From NCBI GenBank assembly GCA_040307645.1, contig JAWRJF010000096.1:1-64000 (forward strand): a stretch of 64,000 nucleotides of DNA, given 5' to 3'. Under the pieces are notes generated by a model. That model had not been told where the DNA came from, did not search any database, and saw nothing but the letters and a program-made list of their open reading frames with translations. The position numbers and the translations under genes are program-made. How positions within the stretch are numbered: the first letter of the stretch is position 1; every line of letters starts with the position of its first letter. Shown piece by piece: positions 44,875 to 53,855 of the stretch. This DNA comes from JAVXAG01 sp040307645 (lineage in GTDB: Bacteria > Bacillota > Clostridia > Peptostreptococcales > Anaerovoracaceae).

Positions 44875-46155
44875 CTAAATGCTATTGTAAATATTAGCAA
44901 GACCACTTTCTGCAATTCTCTTTTCAATTACTCCTTTATCAGTTGTGTAAAGATTCTTCTCCTTCATATAATCAAAAAATTCATCTCCGGCAAAAGTAAA
45001 TCTTTTAAACAATCCCTCTTCAGTTTCTATTTTCTCATTGTTATACTTTATTATACTGCCAATTGCCGTGGTCTCCGGTAACTCTAATAGTTTTATATCC
45101 TTTGCCATTCTTGCGGCATTATGGCCGGCTAGGCTTCCCGTGGAAATAGCCTCTGTATGTCCTACGAATAAACCACATTTTTCACCACCACAAAAAAGAT
45201 TTTCAACGCCCTTTACCTTAAGGTAATCATCACGCTCTGCCACAGCCATGTATCTTATTGAATTCCCTTTGCCTCCAGCATATGGATCAGCAAATCTTAC
45301 ATTCTCAAAACCCTCCACCTTCCTCAAAGCTTCAAGTTCAAAGAAAGGTGTCATCATCTTAGCAAACCCTGTATCTATCAATATGATATTTTCCGCATAA
45401 GGGTCTAAAGCATACTGTTTGCAGACCTTGACGTTGAGTTTCTTCCTGTTTATCATTTCTTCAGGCAATGGCACCACTGCAAAACCCTTCTTTTTTAGTT
45501 GGTTCTGAATACTCTTCGATAAAGTCTTCTTCTCAAGTTTAGATGAACCGCTAAAGGCCCCTAGCTTGCCATCTTTTCTCATTCCGGCAAAATCAGTACC
45601 TCCAGCTCTTTCGGATATGCTTACTCTAGGGCCAAATGCCGGACACCTAAGTATACACATGCTGCAACCATTTCCATTTTCAAGGCAATTTCCCATAGGC
45701 CCTGTGGTTCCTGTACAGTCAACAAAGACATCTCCTTTTATGATTTCACCATCTTCTAAAACTAAAGCCTCTATTATGCTACCCTTGTCAGATTTCATTA
45801 CATCTATTACTCTTTTACATAATCTACACTGGATACCCATACCATGTAAAAGCCTCCTGACTTCAGGCTCCACCTTCAGTACATCATAGAAACTAGCATG
45901 CTTGTGTCCAGGGAAATCCACGTTTTTGTGAGTAGCAAAAGAGTCAGTTATATTAAATAACTCCGATGCCCCCATGAAAACATTTTCCTCAGTGGCAGTA
46001 TACCTTCCATTATTTCTCATAATGCCACCTACATTACCTAGACCAAGTAATAAATCCGTCCTCTCTAGAAGAATTACCTCTTCTCCACTTTTCCTTGCGG
46101 ATATTGCAGCTGCACATCCTGCCCAACCTCCACCGACTATAATAATTTTACACAT
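44875..46155 (-). CDS. FAD-dependent oxidoreductase near SCIFF genes
   Basis: A 426-residue flavoprotein of the FAD-dependent oxidoreductase (FAD_oxidored-like) group. The dinucleotide motif is IIVGGGWAGCAAAISARKSGEEVILLER. A second FAD contact is VFVDCTGTTGPMGN. A cysteine cluster CSMCILRCP (about 183-191) could bind Fe-S or be redox active. The C-terminal part has GHTEAISTGSLAGHNAARMAK. It starts 61 bases after scfB on the same strand, behind a GGGAGG site, so it is probably co-transcribed. Its substrate is unknown; a part in handling the SCIFF peptide is only inferred from position. Confidence 0.8.
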   Translation of the reverse strand: MCKIIIVGGGWAGCAAAISARKSGEEVILLERTDLLLGLGNVGGIMRNNGRYTATEENVFMGASELFNITDSFATHKNVDFPGHKHASFYDVLKVEPEVRRLLHGMGIQCRLCKRVIDVMKSDKGSIIEALVLEDGEIIKGDVFVDCTGTTGPMGNCLENGNGCSMCILRCPAFGPRVSISERAGGTDFAGMRKDGKLGAFSGSSKLEKKTLSKSIQNQLKKKGFAVVPLPEEMINRKKLNVKVCKQYALDPYAENIILIDTGFAKMMTPFFELEALRKVEGFENVRFADPYAGGKGNSIRYMAVAERDDYLKVKGVENLFCGGEKCGLFVGHTEAISTGSLAGHNAARMAKDIKLLELPETTAIGSIIKYNNEKIETEEGLFKRFTFAGDEFFDYMKEKNLYTTDKGVIEKRIAESGLANIYNSI

Positions 46156-46216
46156 AAAAATACCTCCCTATGATACCTATATAAAGATATTCTCAAAGGG
46201 AGGAAATCTTTCCACT

Positions 46217-47590
46217 TTATTTTTCCATTTGGGCAATTTGCATCATAATAGCACATTCGATTCTTTTTTTGAACAATTTACAGCCATATTCATAAACGCC
46301 CTGGACTGAACCTGTTGCATGGTATGCATTGGCTGCACATCCACCGCTGCAATATAGTCTAGCCCAACAATCTCTGCACTCTTCTCTTGAATAAACGTTA
46401 CACATCTTAAATGCGTCTCTTGTTTCTTCGTTGGTCACACCTTCCCAGATGTCACCCATTTTATATCTGTCATCTCCAACAAATTGATGACATGGATATA
46501 AGTCACCCCATGGAGTAACAGCAAAATACTCAGTTCCGGAACCACAACCTGATATTCTCTTATAAATACATGGCCCATGGGTAAGGTCTATCATATAGTG
46601 ATAAAAGGTAAAGCCTTTGCCCTCGGACTTTCTTTTTATCATTTCTTTGGCTAATATCTCATATTGCTCAAAAATTTTAGGCAGATCCTCTTCCGTTAAG
46701 GCATAGGGATCATTTGGTTCGCATACAACAGGTTCCATGGATAGTTCAGTGAATCCCATATCTGCCATATGGAAAATATCCTCAGTGAAATCTACATTAT
46801 TATGAGTAAAGGTTCCACGCATATAATAATCTTTTCCGCCTCTTGATTCTACCATTTTTTTAAATTTAGGCAAAATAATATCGTAGCTTCCTTCGCCATT
46901 TACTGTTTTTCTAAGGTGATCATGTATTTCTTTTCTGCCGTCAAGACTTAATACAACATTATGCATTTCTTTATTGGCAAATTCTATTACATCATCGTCT
47001 ATTCCAACACCATTGGTTGTAAGTGTAAATCTAAAATTTTTATTATGTTTTTTTTCTAAACTTCTTCCGTACTTTACGGTTTCTTTTACAACCTGCCAGT
47101 TCATTAGAGGTTCTCCTCCAAAAAAGTCAACCTCAAGATTTACTCTATCCCCGGAATTTTCTACCAGGAAATCCAATGATCTTTTGGCAGTTTCAATACT
47201 CATCAACCCTCGCTGGCCATTGAAGTTGCCCTGGCTGGCAAAACAGTAACTGCAGTTTAGATTACAAGTATGTGCCACATGAAGGCAAAGAGCTTTAACC
47301 TCCGTGTGTCTATTCTTAAGATCGTATGCGTTAGGCTCATAGATATCTTCAGTAAACAGTTTTCTCTGGGCTTTTAACTCCTCAATATCGTCAAATACTT
47401 CTAAGAGTTCTTCTCGGTTAATCTCTTCTAAATCTTTATACTTGTCCAACATTTTTGAAATAATCGTTTCTTTTTTTTCTTCACAAAAAAGTTGGATGAT
47501 GTCATATGCCACATCATCCACACAATGTACTGAACCACTATAAACGTCTAACACTATATTAAATCCATTTAATTTATACTGATGTATCAT
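46217..47590 (-). CDS. scfB: SCIFF peptide radical-SAM maturase
   Basis: ScfB installs a thioether bond in the SCIFF precursor. The 457-residue protein has an N-terminal peptide-binding region, the radical-SAM motif CNLNCSYC (about 110-117), GGEPLMNW, and a SPASM domain with auxiliary Fe-S cysteines (CHQFVGDD, CRDCWARLYCSGGCAAN). It follows its substrate gene scfA directly: the ATG of scfB is at the base next to the scfA stop. Pairing, length and motifs agree with the clostridial SCIFF system; the peptide's role is unknown. Confidence 0.94.
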   Translation of the reverse strand: MIHQYKLNGFNIVLDVYSGSVHCVDDVAYDIIQLFCEEKKETIISKMLDKYKDLEEINREELLEVFDDIEELKAQRKLFTEDIYEPNAYDLKNRHTEVKALCLHVAHTCNLNCSYCFASQGNFNGQRGLMSIETAKRSLDFLVENSGDRVNLEVDFFGGEPLMNWQVVKETVKYGRSLEKKHNKNFRFTLTTNGVGIDDDVIEFANKEMHNVVLSLDGRKEIHDHLRKTVNGEGSYDIILPKFKKMVESRGGKDYYMRGTFTHNNVDFTEDIFHMADMGFTELSMEPVVCEPNDPYALTEEDLPKIFEQYEILAKEMIKRKSEGKGFTFYHYMIDLTHGPCIYKRISGCGSGTEYFAVTPWGDLYPCHQFVGDDRYKMGDIWEGVTNEETRDAFKMCNVYSREECRDCWARLYCSGGCAANAYHATGSVQGVYEYGCKLFKKRIECAIMMQIAQMEK

Positions 47591-47749
47591 TTAGTTCGCT
47601 CTGCTGTTCTCGCATTCCTGGTTTGCAACTCCACATGAAGTCTTGCAAGCTGACTGGCATGATGTCTGGCATTCTCCGCATCCGCCGTTTTTAATGCTCT
47701 TTTCTAAGTTTCTTGTTTCTATTGTCTTAATTCTTTTCATATCTTTCAT
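47591..47749 (-). CDS. scfA: SCIFF RiPP precursor peptide
   Basis: A short gene (52 residues; 49 if the inner ATG at 47740 is used). The end has six cysteines in the SCIFF pattern: GGCGECQTSCQSACKTSCG and a final QECENS. The start reads MKDMKRIKTIETRNLEK; homologues usually begin near MKHIKT, which favours 47740, though AGAAAGG lies near both. It sits directly before scfB under a strong promoter. It is a conserved peptide of Clostridia whose mature function is not known. Confidence 0.95.
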   Translation of the reverse strand: MKDMKRIKTIETRNLEKSIKNGGCGECQTSCQSACKTSCGVANQECENSRAN

Positions 47750-47782
47750 CTGCCTTTCTGTATAATTAATTACAATACAAAC

Positions 47783-47811
47783 ATCTTACATATTTTCTTT
47801 TAAATTGTCAA
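47783..47811 (-). promoter_or_regulatory. Promoter of scfA-scfB
   Basis: Perfect TTGACA (47806-47811), 17-base spacer, TAAGAT (47783-47788) on the minus strand. The -35 box overlaps the stop codon of the upstream gene. Confidence 0.8.
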
Positions 47812-48731
47812 GTAGGGCTTTTGCAGCTATGTACGGTCCTTCCAAAAGCATCCACAAAAGTGCAAGCACCACAAATACCCTCACCGCAGCACATATTTGC
47901 ATGATTAGGTTTTACTACCCTTCCTCCTGCGGCGTCTTCAATAATCTCACTATAATATGGCGATGCTAGTGCAAAAAAGTTAGTTCTATTATCTTTTTCC
48001 TGACGGATTAAGGTTTCAATTAATGACTGGTGTTTTCTGAAATCAATATAATAAAGGTTTTCTACGGGGAGTTTCCCAAAATAATCCTTCATGAAGTCTA
48101 AGGTTATTTTTTCTGTATCAATAAAAGAATATAGATTATTACGCTCATCTCTACTCATTCTTTCTAAAATACTATAAAACGGTGCAATAGCAATGCCTTT
48201 TGCCAATAAGACTGTCTTGCCTGCATCTTCGTAAAGTCGCGATAAACCAACTAATCCACTGCGGTAAACACCTCTTATGCTAAGAGCCTTTGTTGCCTTA
48301 AATATATCGTCTGACTTAGGCCCACTCTTATTTACAGCAATATGTATCTGTCCTTTAGAAATATCTGTTTTTAAAACCGATATAGGCATATCGAAATCTC
48401 TAGAAGCACCAACGCACCTTGCAAATACAAATGAACCTACGGCCTTAGCTCTCTGCGCCAGGCTTCTCCCAACCTCTAGAACGAAAACTATAAAATTTTC
48501 ATCATATATTATTTTATCCACTATTGGTGCTACAATTTCTTTTCTTACAGTAAACACACGCCCTTGATTTTGAGATAGCTCATTATATATACAAACACCG
48601 CTCCACTTACATTGATTACAATCTTTACCTTGTAGTTTTGCACATTCAATGCACGCGCTGCACGTAGCCAATCTGCAAGGGCAGTTCCCAGTTCCTACAT
48701 CCACACAATTGTACTCATTTTTCATCGCCAT
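47808..48731 (-). CDS. Cys-rich FAD/NAD-binding reductase-like protein
   Basis: A protein of about 307 residues resembling the electron-transfer subunit of dihydroorotate dehydrogenase. The N-terminus carries ten cysteines in about 45 residues (NCPCRLATCSACIECAK...CNQCKWSGVC), not usual for that family. The middle holds an FAD/NAD-binding region. The end has a ferredoxin-reductase-type [2Fe-2S]-like cluster (CCGEGICGACTFVDAFGRTVHSC). I prefer the ATG at 48731, spaced from GGGGTG; a GTG at 48740 is possible. It overlaps the dacF-like gene by 17 bases and precedes scfA. Its reaction is unknown. Confidence 0.75.
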   Translation of the reverse strand: MAMKNEYNCVDVGTGNCPCRLATCSACIECAKLQGKDCNQCKWSGVCIYNELSQNQGRVFTVRKEIVAPIVDKIIYDENFIVFVLEVGRSLAQRAKAVGSFVFARCVGASRDFDMPISVLKTDISKGQIHIAVNKSGPKSDDIFKATKALSIRGVYRSGLVGLSRLYEDAGKTVLLAKGIAIAPFYSILERMSRDERNNLYSFIDTEKITLDFMKDYFGKLPVENLYYIDFRKHQSLIETLIRQEKDNRTNFFALASPYYSEIIEDAAGGRVVKPNHANMCCGEGICGACTFVDAFGRTVHSCKSPT

Positions 48732-49560
48732 TTTTTTCACACCCCATCATTTCAAATCCATAATCCATGAGCCTATATGCATCATTAAACCAGTCCCCAT
48801 CAGATAGGACTACGCATATCAGCTCTACATCCTGACGTTTTGCAGAAGCTACTAGGGTCCTCCCTGATTTTTTTGTAAATCCAATTTTTATGCCTGTAGC
48901 TCCATCATATTGATAAACCGTCTTATTTTTATTGCTATAATTTTTCCAACTTTTGGCTCTTACTATTTTTCTAAAATTACGGTTTCTCATGGCAATCTGT
49001 GATATCTTGCAAAGGTCTTCTGCGGTTGTATAGTGTTCTTCATCAAACAGCCCTGTAGGGTTCATAAAATGTGTGTTTCTTAGTCCAAGTTCTTTTGCGG
49101 TTTCGTTCATTTTATCTACGAAATTCTCTAAAGTTCCCCCGAGAGTTATGGCTATTGTTGTTGCTGCATCGTTTCCCGACCTTAACATCATGCCATACAG
49201 AAGTTCTCTTATAGTAATCTTTTCTCCAGCCTTAAGATATATAGACGATCCCTCAATGTTGGTTCCCTCTTTTGGAATAACAACCTGTTGATCTAAGTTT
49301 GCGCCAAGATCTTTACATATGTTTAACGCAACCAAAGCTGTCATTATTTTAGTGGTACTTGCAGGATAAGCCTTCTCTGCTGATCTTTTTTCATAAAGAA
49401 TTTCTCCGGTTTTCCCGTCAGCCAATATGGCTTCTCCTGCTGAAACGGCAGGAATCGATGCCGAAGTCTGGTTAACATCCGGTTCTTCTAACAGTAATAC
49501 ATAGATAAAAAAGCCTAATAATAAGCCTATTATTATGGGTATAATATATCTTTTTTTCAT
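48715..49560 (-). CDS. D-alanyl-D-alanine carboxypeptidase
   Basis: A 281-residue S11 peptidase that trims the last D-Ala of peptidoglycan stem peptides outside the cell. An N-terminal membrane anchor (about 5-24) is followed by the active Ser in ASTTK (S68), SGN of the SxN motif (MLRSGNDAAT), and KIG in place of the usual KTG. The C-terminal amphipathic PBP5 domain is missing, so the N-terminal anchor must hold it. AGGAG of its ribosome site lies within a terminator hairpin. It overlaps the Cys-rich reductase gene. Confidence 0.88.
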   Translation of the reverse strand: MKKRYIIPIIIGLLLGFFIYVLLLEEPDVNQTSASIPAVSAGEAILADGKTGEILYEKRSAEKAYPASTTKIMTALVALNICKDLGANLDQQVVIPKEGTNIEGSSIYLKAGEKITIRELLYGMMLRSGNDAATTIAITLGGTLENFVDKMNETAKELGLRNTHFMNPTGLFDEEHYTTAEDLCKISQIAMRNRNFRKIVRAKSWKNYSNKNKTVYQYDGATGIKIGFTKKSGRTLVASAKRQDVELICVVLSDGDWFNDAYRLMDYGFEMMGCEKNGDEK

Positions 49561-49567
49561 AATAAAA

Positions 49568-49598
49568 CTCCTATGAACATTTTACTGTTTCATAGGAG
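49568..49598 (-). terminator. Terminator whose stem holds the next ribosome site
   Basis: Minus strand CTCCTATGAA/TTCATAGGAG (10 bp) followed by TTTTATT. It ends the kinase-lipoprotein transcript. The 3' arm contains the AGGAG that serves the carboxypeptidase ATG, 7 bases on, so the folded RNA would also hide that site. Confidence 0.75.
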
Positions 49599-49615
49599 AA
49601 GTATTACAACTTTTT

Positions 49616-50095
49616 TTATTTTATTATTTTATATCCTGCATCTATATATTTTTTCTGAGAATATAGCTTATATTGTTCTTCTATGGCTCTCACCGGCTGA
49701 TTTAAATCTTCTACTACGATTAAATGGCATTCTATATCTGTAGTAATAATATTAAACAGATCTTTCACCTCAGGTAGACTATAATACTTTAAGGTTTCAT
49801 CATAAGAAGTTTTATCATCATAAAACTCATACTGCCATGTGACCAGCCTGCCTTTATATTTTTTAGTTACTAATACATCCTTAACAAAATTATAATTTGT
49901 ATAACCACAGTCAACTATTATCTGTTCTTTATCGCTTTTGCCTAAAGACTCAATTTTTTCCTGTACCTTTTCAACTAAGTGAGGGCTACCACTATAATAA
50001 TTTTTATCAATTTTGTATTCAGCTTGTTGCTTCTCACAAGAATAAAAACACGATACAAGCAAGAAAGTGAAGCATAACATTATTATCTTTTTCAT
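49616..50095 (-). CDS. Lipoprotein next to a hybrid histidine kinase
   Basis: A 159-residue predicted lipoprotein of unknown family. The signal ends in LLVSC (Cys16, lipobox), with a second Cys in FYSCE. The mature part is alpha/beta with IIVDCGYTNYNFVKDVLV and TSYDETLKYYSLPEVKDLFNI. Its ATG overlaps the histidine kinase stop by 4 bases (ATGA), pointing to coupled translation. It could be a ligand-binding partner of the kinase sensor; nothing in the sequence proves this. Confidence 0.75.
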   Translation of the reverse strand: MKKIIMLCFTFLLVSCFYSCEKQQAEYKIDKNYYSGSPHLVEKVQEKIESLGKSDKEQIIVDCGYTNYNFVKDVLVTKKYKGRLVTWQYEFYDDKTSYDETLKYYSLPEVKDLFNIITTDIECHLIVVEDLNQPVRAIEEQYKLYSQKKYIDAGYKIIK

Positions 50096-52248
50096 TGCTG
50101 CTCCTCCTCAATCACTTCCAGAGCATCTTCCGGCATATGTTTTATTATTATTCTTTCTAGCATTCTAGTATCTACCGGCTTAGATAAGTAATCGGAAAAG
50201 CCCTTTTCCAGGTACTCTTCTTTAGCTCCTTTTACTGCATTTGCAGTTATTGCTATTACTGTGGAACTCCCGTTATCTCTGTAAAGTTCTTTGTTTTCCA
50301 ATATGCAATTCAATGTTTCAATTCCGTCCATTCCCGGCATCATATGGTCCATAAAGATCATATGGTATTTCTTCTCTTTGCATTTTTCAAGAGCTTCTTC
50401 ACCACTTAAAGCCACATCAACCTTTATCTCTGTAGGCTCTAATAGTTTTTTTAATATCTTGCAGTTTATCTCTTTATCATCTACAACCAGAACATTTAAT
50501 CCCGGTGCCTTTATAGTGTTTTTATATCTTGGTTTAAAAAGAGCCTTATTGCCCGTTTTGTTTACTTTAATCGGTGTTGCATCAATTACTTTTTGAAGAA
50601 CTGAGAAATACACCTCTGTTCCTTCTCCATATTTACTTTTTATTTCCAGCTTGCCGTCCATTAGCGCAAGTAAATTTGAAACTATACTCATTCCAAGGCC
50701 TGTTCCTTCGACATATCTATTTTTTGCTATGTCTACTCTCTCAAATGCCTTAGTTATTTTTGCTATGTCTTGTTCTTTAATACCTATTCCTGTGTCTGTT
50801 ACACTACAGAAAAACTTTATAGTTTCACTGCTTATAATTTCACATCCTACATTAACAGTTACACTGCCCTCTTTAGTATACTTTATAGCATTTGAAATAA
50901 CATTATTGAAAATCTCTTTTATTCGTAAATCATCACCATATAGACTAGACGGTAATCTTTTATCTACATTTACAAAAAAGGAAAGACCTTTAGCTTTTGC
51001 AACGGTTGAATGAGTATTCTTTATGTCTTCGATTATTTCTTCTACGGAATAAGGATGGTTTTCTATGGCCATTTTCCCTGCTTCTATTTTAGACATGTCC
51101 AAAATATCACTGATTAATCCAAGCAATGTCTTCCCTGCCGTACTTATATTTTCTGCATATTCCGTTATGTTTTCCGATGTGCTCTCCCTTAGTATTAATT
51201 CGTTCATACCAAGAATTGCATTTATCGGTGTTCTTATTTCATGAGACATAGATGATAAAAATTGTGACTTGGCCTTTGAAGCAACCTCTGCTTTATGTAC
51301 TGGTTTAATTAATTCTTTTGTAAAAACATTGACATTTATTATACCTATAATAAGAGAAAGCAGCGACATTGCGCCAATATAAAACCTAATCAAATCGTAA
51401 TATTCTCGATTCCATTGTTTTTCATCGATTCCTATTATTACATAATAATCCCCACTGTTTACTTTTGCTTTAAAAAATATTCTCTTATTATTATCATAAT
51501 CTAGATTCCAAGTGTAGTTATCACCAGGTTTCTTAACAAGCTGCATCAACGGTAAATAAACTTGATTTTCAAACATATCCAATTTAGTATATTTACCATT
51601 TCTATACAGATATTTTTCATTAGGGTGGGTTACAATACCAAGGTTACTGTCAATTAACATAGCATAGCTGTTTTTCGGTAATGAAATGGAATCCATAACC
51701 GAGGTTATCTGGTTGGCATATAAATCAGCTGCAAGGACTCCCTTTAGTTTTCCATCTACAACTATAGCCTTTGAAACCGTTACTATATAATTTTTAGTAT
51801 CCAAATCCAAATAAGGTGACTCGTAGTGAACTTCACCTGAAAGTACAGCTTTTTTATACCATGGACGTTGAACAAACTGAATCGTGCCATCGGGGACAAA
51901 CCCATTAGTACATGCCATTTTATTATCAGGGTAAGTGAAATATAAGTCGCAAAAAACCTCATCGTCAAAAGCTTTCTTCATCTCGGTTAAATAATTTCTC
52001 AATAAATCTATATCAAAATCATTTTTAATAACAAGAGTCCGCGAAACACTTTCTACTATGGCACCCTTTTCACCCATCCAAGCGCTAATTTTTTCTGCAT
52101 TAGTTGCTGCAATTTGCTGATAATTATTTATGCTTCTAGTTTCGATTTGTTTCTTGGAAAAAATAAAACCTATAATAGCCGTAGTAGATATACAGGCTAT
52201 ACAAATCAAACTTATTATTTTTATGAACTTTCTCTTGGTTTCCTTCAC
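50092..52248 (-). CDS. Hybrid sensor histidine kinase
   Basis: A 718-residue membrane kinase. A membrane segment (about 10-30), an extracytoplasmic dCache sensor (about 40-275) and a second segment (about 289-308) come first. Then come HisKA with SHEIRTPINAILGMNELI (phospho-His 336), HATPase (DTGIGI, GTGLGMSI) and a C-terminal receiver (VLVVDDKEIN, phospho-Asp in FMDHMMPGMDG). There is no output domain and no separate regulator close by. It is coupled to the lipoprotein gene. The signal is unknown; dCache domains often bind amino acids or organic acids. Confidence 0.92.
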   Translation of the reverse strand: MKETKRKFIKIISLICIACISTTAIIGFIFSKKQIETRSINNYQQIAATNAEKISAWMGEKGAIVESVSRTLVIKNDFDIDLLRNYLTEMKKAFDDEVFCDLYFTYPDNKMACTNGFVPDGTIQFVQRPWYKKAVLSGEVHYESPYLDLDTKNYIVTVSKAIVVDGKLKGVLAADLYANQITSVMDSISLPKNSYAMLIDSNLGIVTHPNEKYLYRNGKYTKLDMFENQVYLPLMQLVKKPGDNYTWNLDYDNNKRIFFKAKVNSGDYYVIIGIDEKQWNREYYDLIRFYIGAMSLLSLIIGIINVNVFTKELIKPVHKAEVASKAKSQFLSSMSHEIRTPINAILGMNELILRESTSENITEYAENISTAGKTLLGLISDILDMSKIEAGKMAIENHPYSVEEIIEDIKNTHSTVAKAKGLSFFVNVDKRLPSSLYGDDLRIKEIFNNVISNAIKYTKEGSVTVNVGCEIISSETIKFFCSVTDTGIGIKEQDIAKITKAFERVDIAKNRYVEGTGLGMSIVSNLLALMDGKLEIKSKYGEGTEVYFSVLQKVIDATPIKVNKTGNKALFKPRYKNTIKAPGLNVLVVDDKEINCKILKKLLEPTEIKVDVALSGEEALEKCKEKKYHMIFMDHMMPGMDGIETLNCILENKELYRDNGSSTVIAITANAVKGAKEEYLEKGFSDYLSKPVDTRMLERIIIKHMPEDALEVIEEEQQ

Positions 52249-52274
52249 TACTATATCTCACTTCCTTTGTACGA

Positions 52275-53855
52275 TTATTTTTCTAAATATTCGTCATAAG
52301 TACAAAGCTTATCAACCATTCCTTCTGGGGTAATGTCTATTATTCTATTTGCTACTGTTTGGATAAACTCATGGTCATGAGATGCAAAAAGAATATTTCC
52401 TTTAAAACTTATTAGGCCATTATTTACTGCTGTAATAGATTCCAAGTCTAAATGGTTGGTTGGTTGATCCAAAACCAATACATTAGACCCATAAAGCATC
52501 ATCTTAGATAACATACATCTTACTTTCTCTCCTCCAGATAAAACCTTCACCTGCTTAAATACGTCGTCACCTGAGAATAACATTCTTCCAAGAAATCCTC
52601 TCATAAAAGTTTCTGTAGTTTCCGCTGTATACTGTGAAAGCCATTGGATTAAGTTATAATCACATTCATTAAAGAATTTAGAGTTGTCCATTGGGAAATA
52701 TGATGTTGAAATGGTTGTTCCCCATTTGTAGGTTCCCTCATCCGCCTCCATTTCTCCCATTATTATCTTGAATAAGGTTGTATTTGCAATTTCATTTTCT
52801 GATACAAAGGCAATCTTGTCATCTTTATTTACTCTAAAAGACACATTGTCAAGAACCTTAACACCATCTATTGTTTTGGATATACCTTCTACTGTCAGTA
52901 TCTCCTTTCCAGGTTCTCTCTCCATGTTAAATCCAACAAAAGGGTATCTTCTAGAAGATGCAGGCATCTCCTCTATTGTAAGCTTATCTAGAAGCTTTCT
53001 TCTCGATGTTGCCTGTTTTGACTTGGATTTATTAGCTGAGAATCTCTGAATAAAGCCCTGTAATTCCTTTATTTTTTCTTCGTTCTTTTTGTTTTGATCT
53101 CTTAACATTTTTTGTATTAATTGGCTGGATTCATACCAGAATTCATAGTTACCTACGTACATTTTTATTTTGCCATAGTCAATATCTACAATATTGGTAC
53201 ATACTGTATTTAAAAAATGTCTGTCATGAGAAACAACAATAACTGTTCCTTCATAATCCATTAAGAATTCTTCTAGCCAGTTTATTGCCATTACATCTAG
53301 ATGGTTAGTAGGCTCGTCTAAAAGGATTATCCCTGGTTTTCCGAATAAAGCCTGAGCAAGTAGAACCTTAACCTTTTCTTTACCTGTAAGGCTTTCCATC
53401 TGGTTGTATAAAATATCGTTTGAAAGGCCTAATCCCTGGATTAGTCTACTTACATCTGATTCTGCTTCCCAGCCGTCCATCTCGGCAAACTCGCCTTCAA
53501 GCTCTGACGCTCTTATTCCATCTTCATCAGAAAAATCTTCCTTTGCATAGAGAGCTTCTTTTTCTTGCATTACTTTATAAAGACGCTGATTTCCCATTAT
53601 CACAGTATCTAAAACAGTAAAGTCATCAAAGGCGAAGTGATCCTGCTTCAAAACAGACATCCTAACTCCTGGCTTTACCGATACAGTTCCCGTAGAAGGC
53701 TCTAAATCACCGGATAGAATTCTAAGGAATGTGGATTTTCCAGCACCATTAGCTCCAATTACACCATAACAATTTCCCGGTCCGAATTTTAAATCTACAT
53801 CTTTAAACAAAAACTGACCACCAAAGTTTAAACTTAAGTTATTTACATTAATCAT
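52275..53855 (-). CDS. ABC-F family ATPase, YkpA-like
   Basis: A 526-residue soluble protein with two ATPase domains, acting on ribosomes in translation or antibiotic protection. The first domain is standard (GANGAGKST, LTGKEKVKVLLAQAL, DEPTNHLD). A linker follows with KSKSKQATSRRKLLDKL. In the second domain Walker A is lost (SENEIANTT in place of GxxxxGKT), and Walker B ends in Gln (LVLDQPTNHLD). This asymmetry fits the YkpA/YbiT-like subgroup as I know it. It is 19 bases from aroK. No resistance phenotype can be assumed. Confidence 0.87.
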   Translation of the reverse strand: MINVNNLSLNFGGQFLFKDVDLKFGPGNCYGVIGANGAGKSTFLRILSGDLEPSTGTVSVKPGVRMSVLKQDHFAFDDFTVLDTVIMGNQRLYKVMQEKEALYAKEDFSDEDGIRASELEGEFAEMDGWEAESDVSRLIQGLGLSNDILYNQMESLTGKEKVKVLLAQALFGKPGIILLDEPTNHLDVMAINWLEEFLMDYEGTVIVVSHDRHFLNTVCTNIVDIDYGKIKMYVGNYEFWYESSQLIQKMLRDQNKKNEEKIKELQGFIQRFSANKSKSKQATSRRKLLDKLTIEEMPASSRRYPFVGFNMEREPGKEILTVEGISKTIDGVKVLDNVSFRVNKDDKIAFVSENEIANTTLFKIIMGEMEADEGTYKWGTTISTSYFPMDNSKFFNECDYNLIQWLSQYTAETTETFMRGFLGRMLFSGDDVFKQVKVLSGGEKVRCMLSKMMLYGSNVLVLDQPTNHLDLESITAVNNGLISFKGNILFASHDHEFIQTVANRIIDITPEGMVDKLCTYDEYLEK

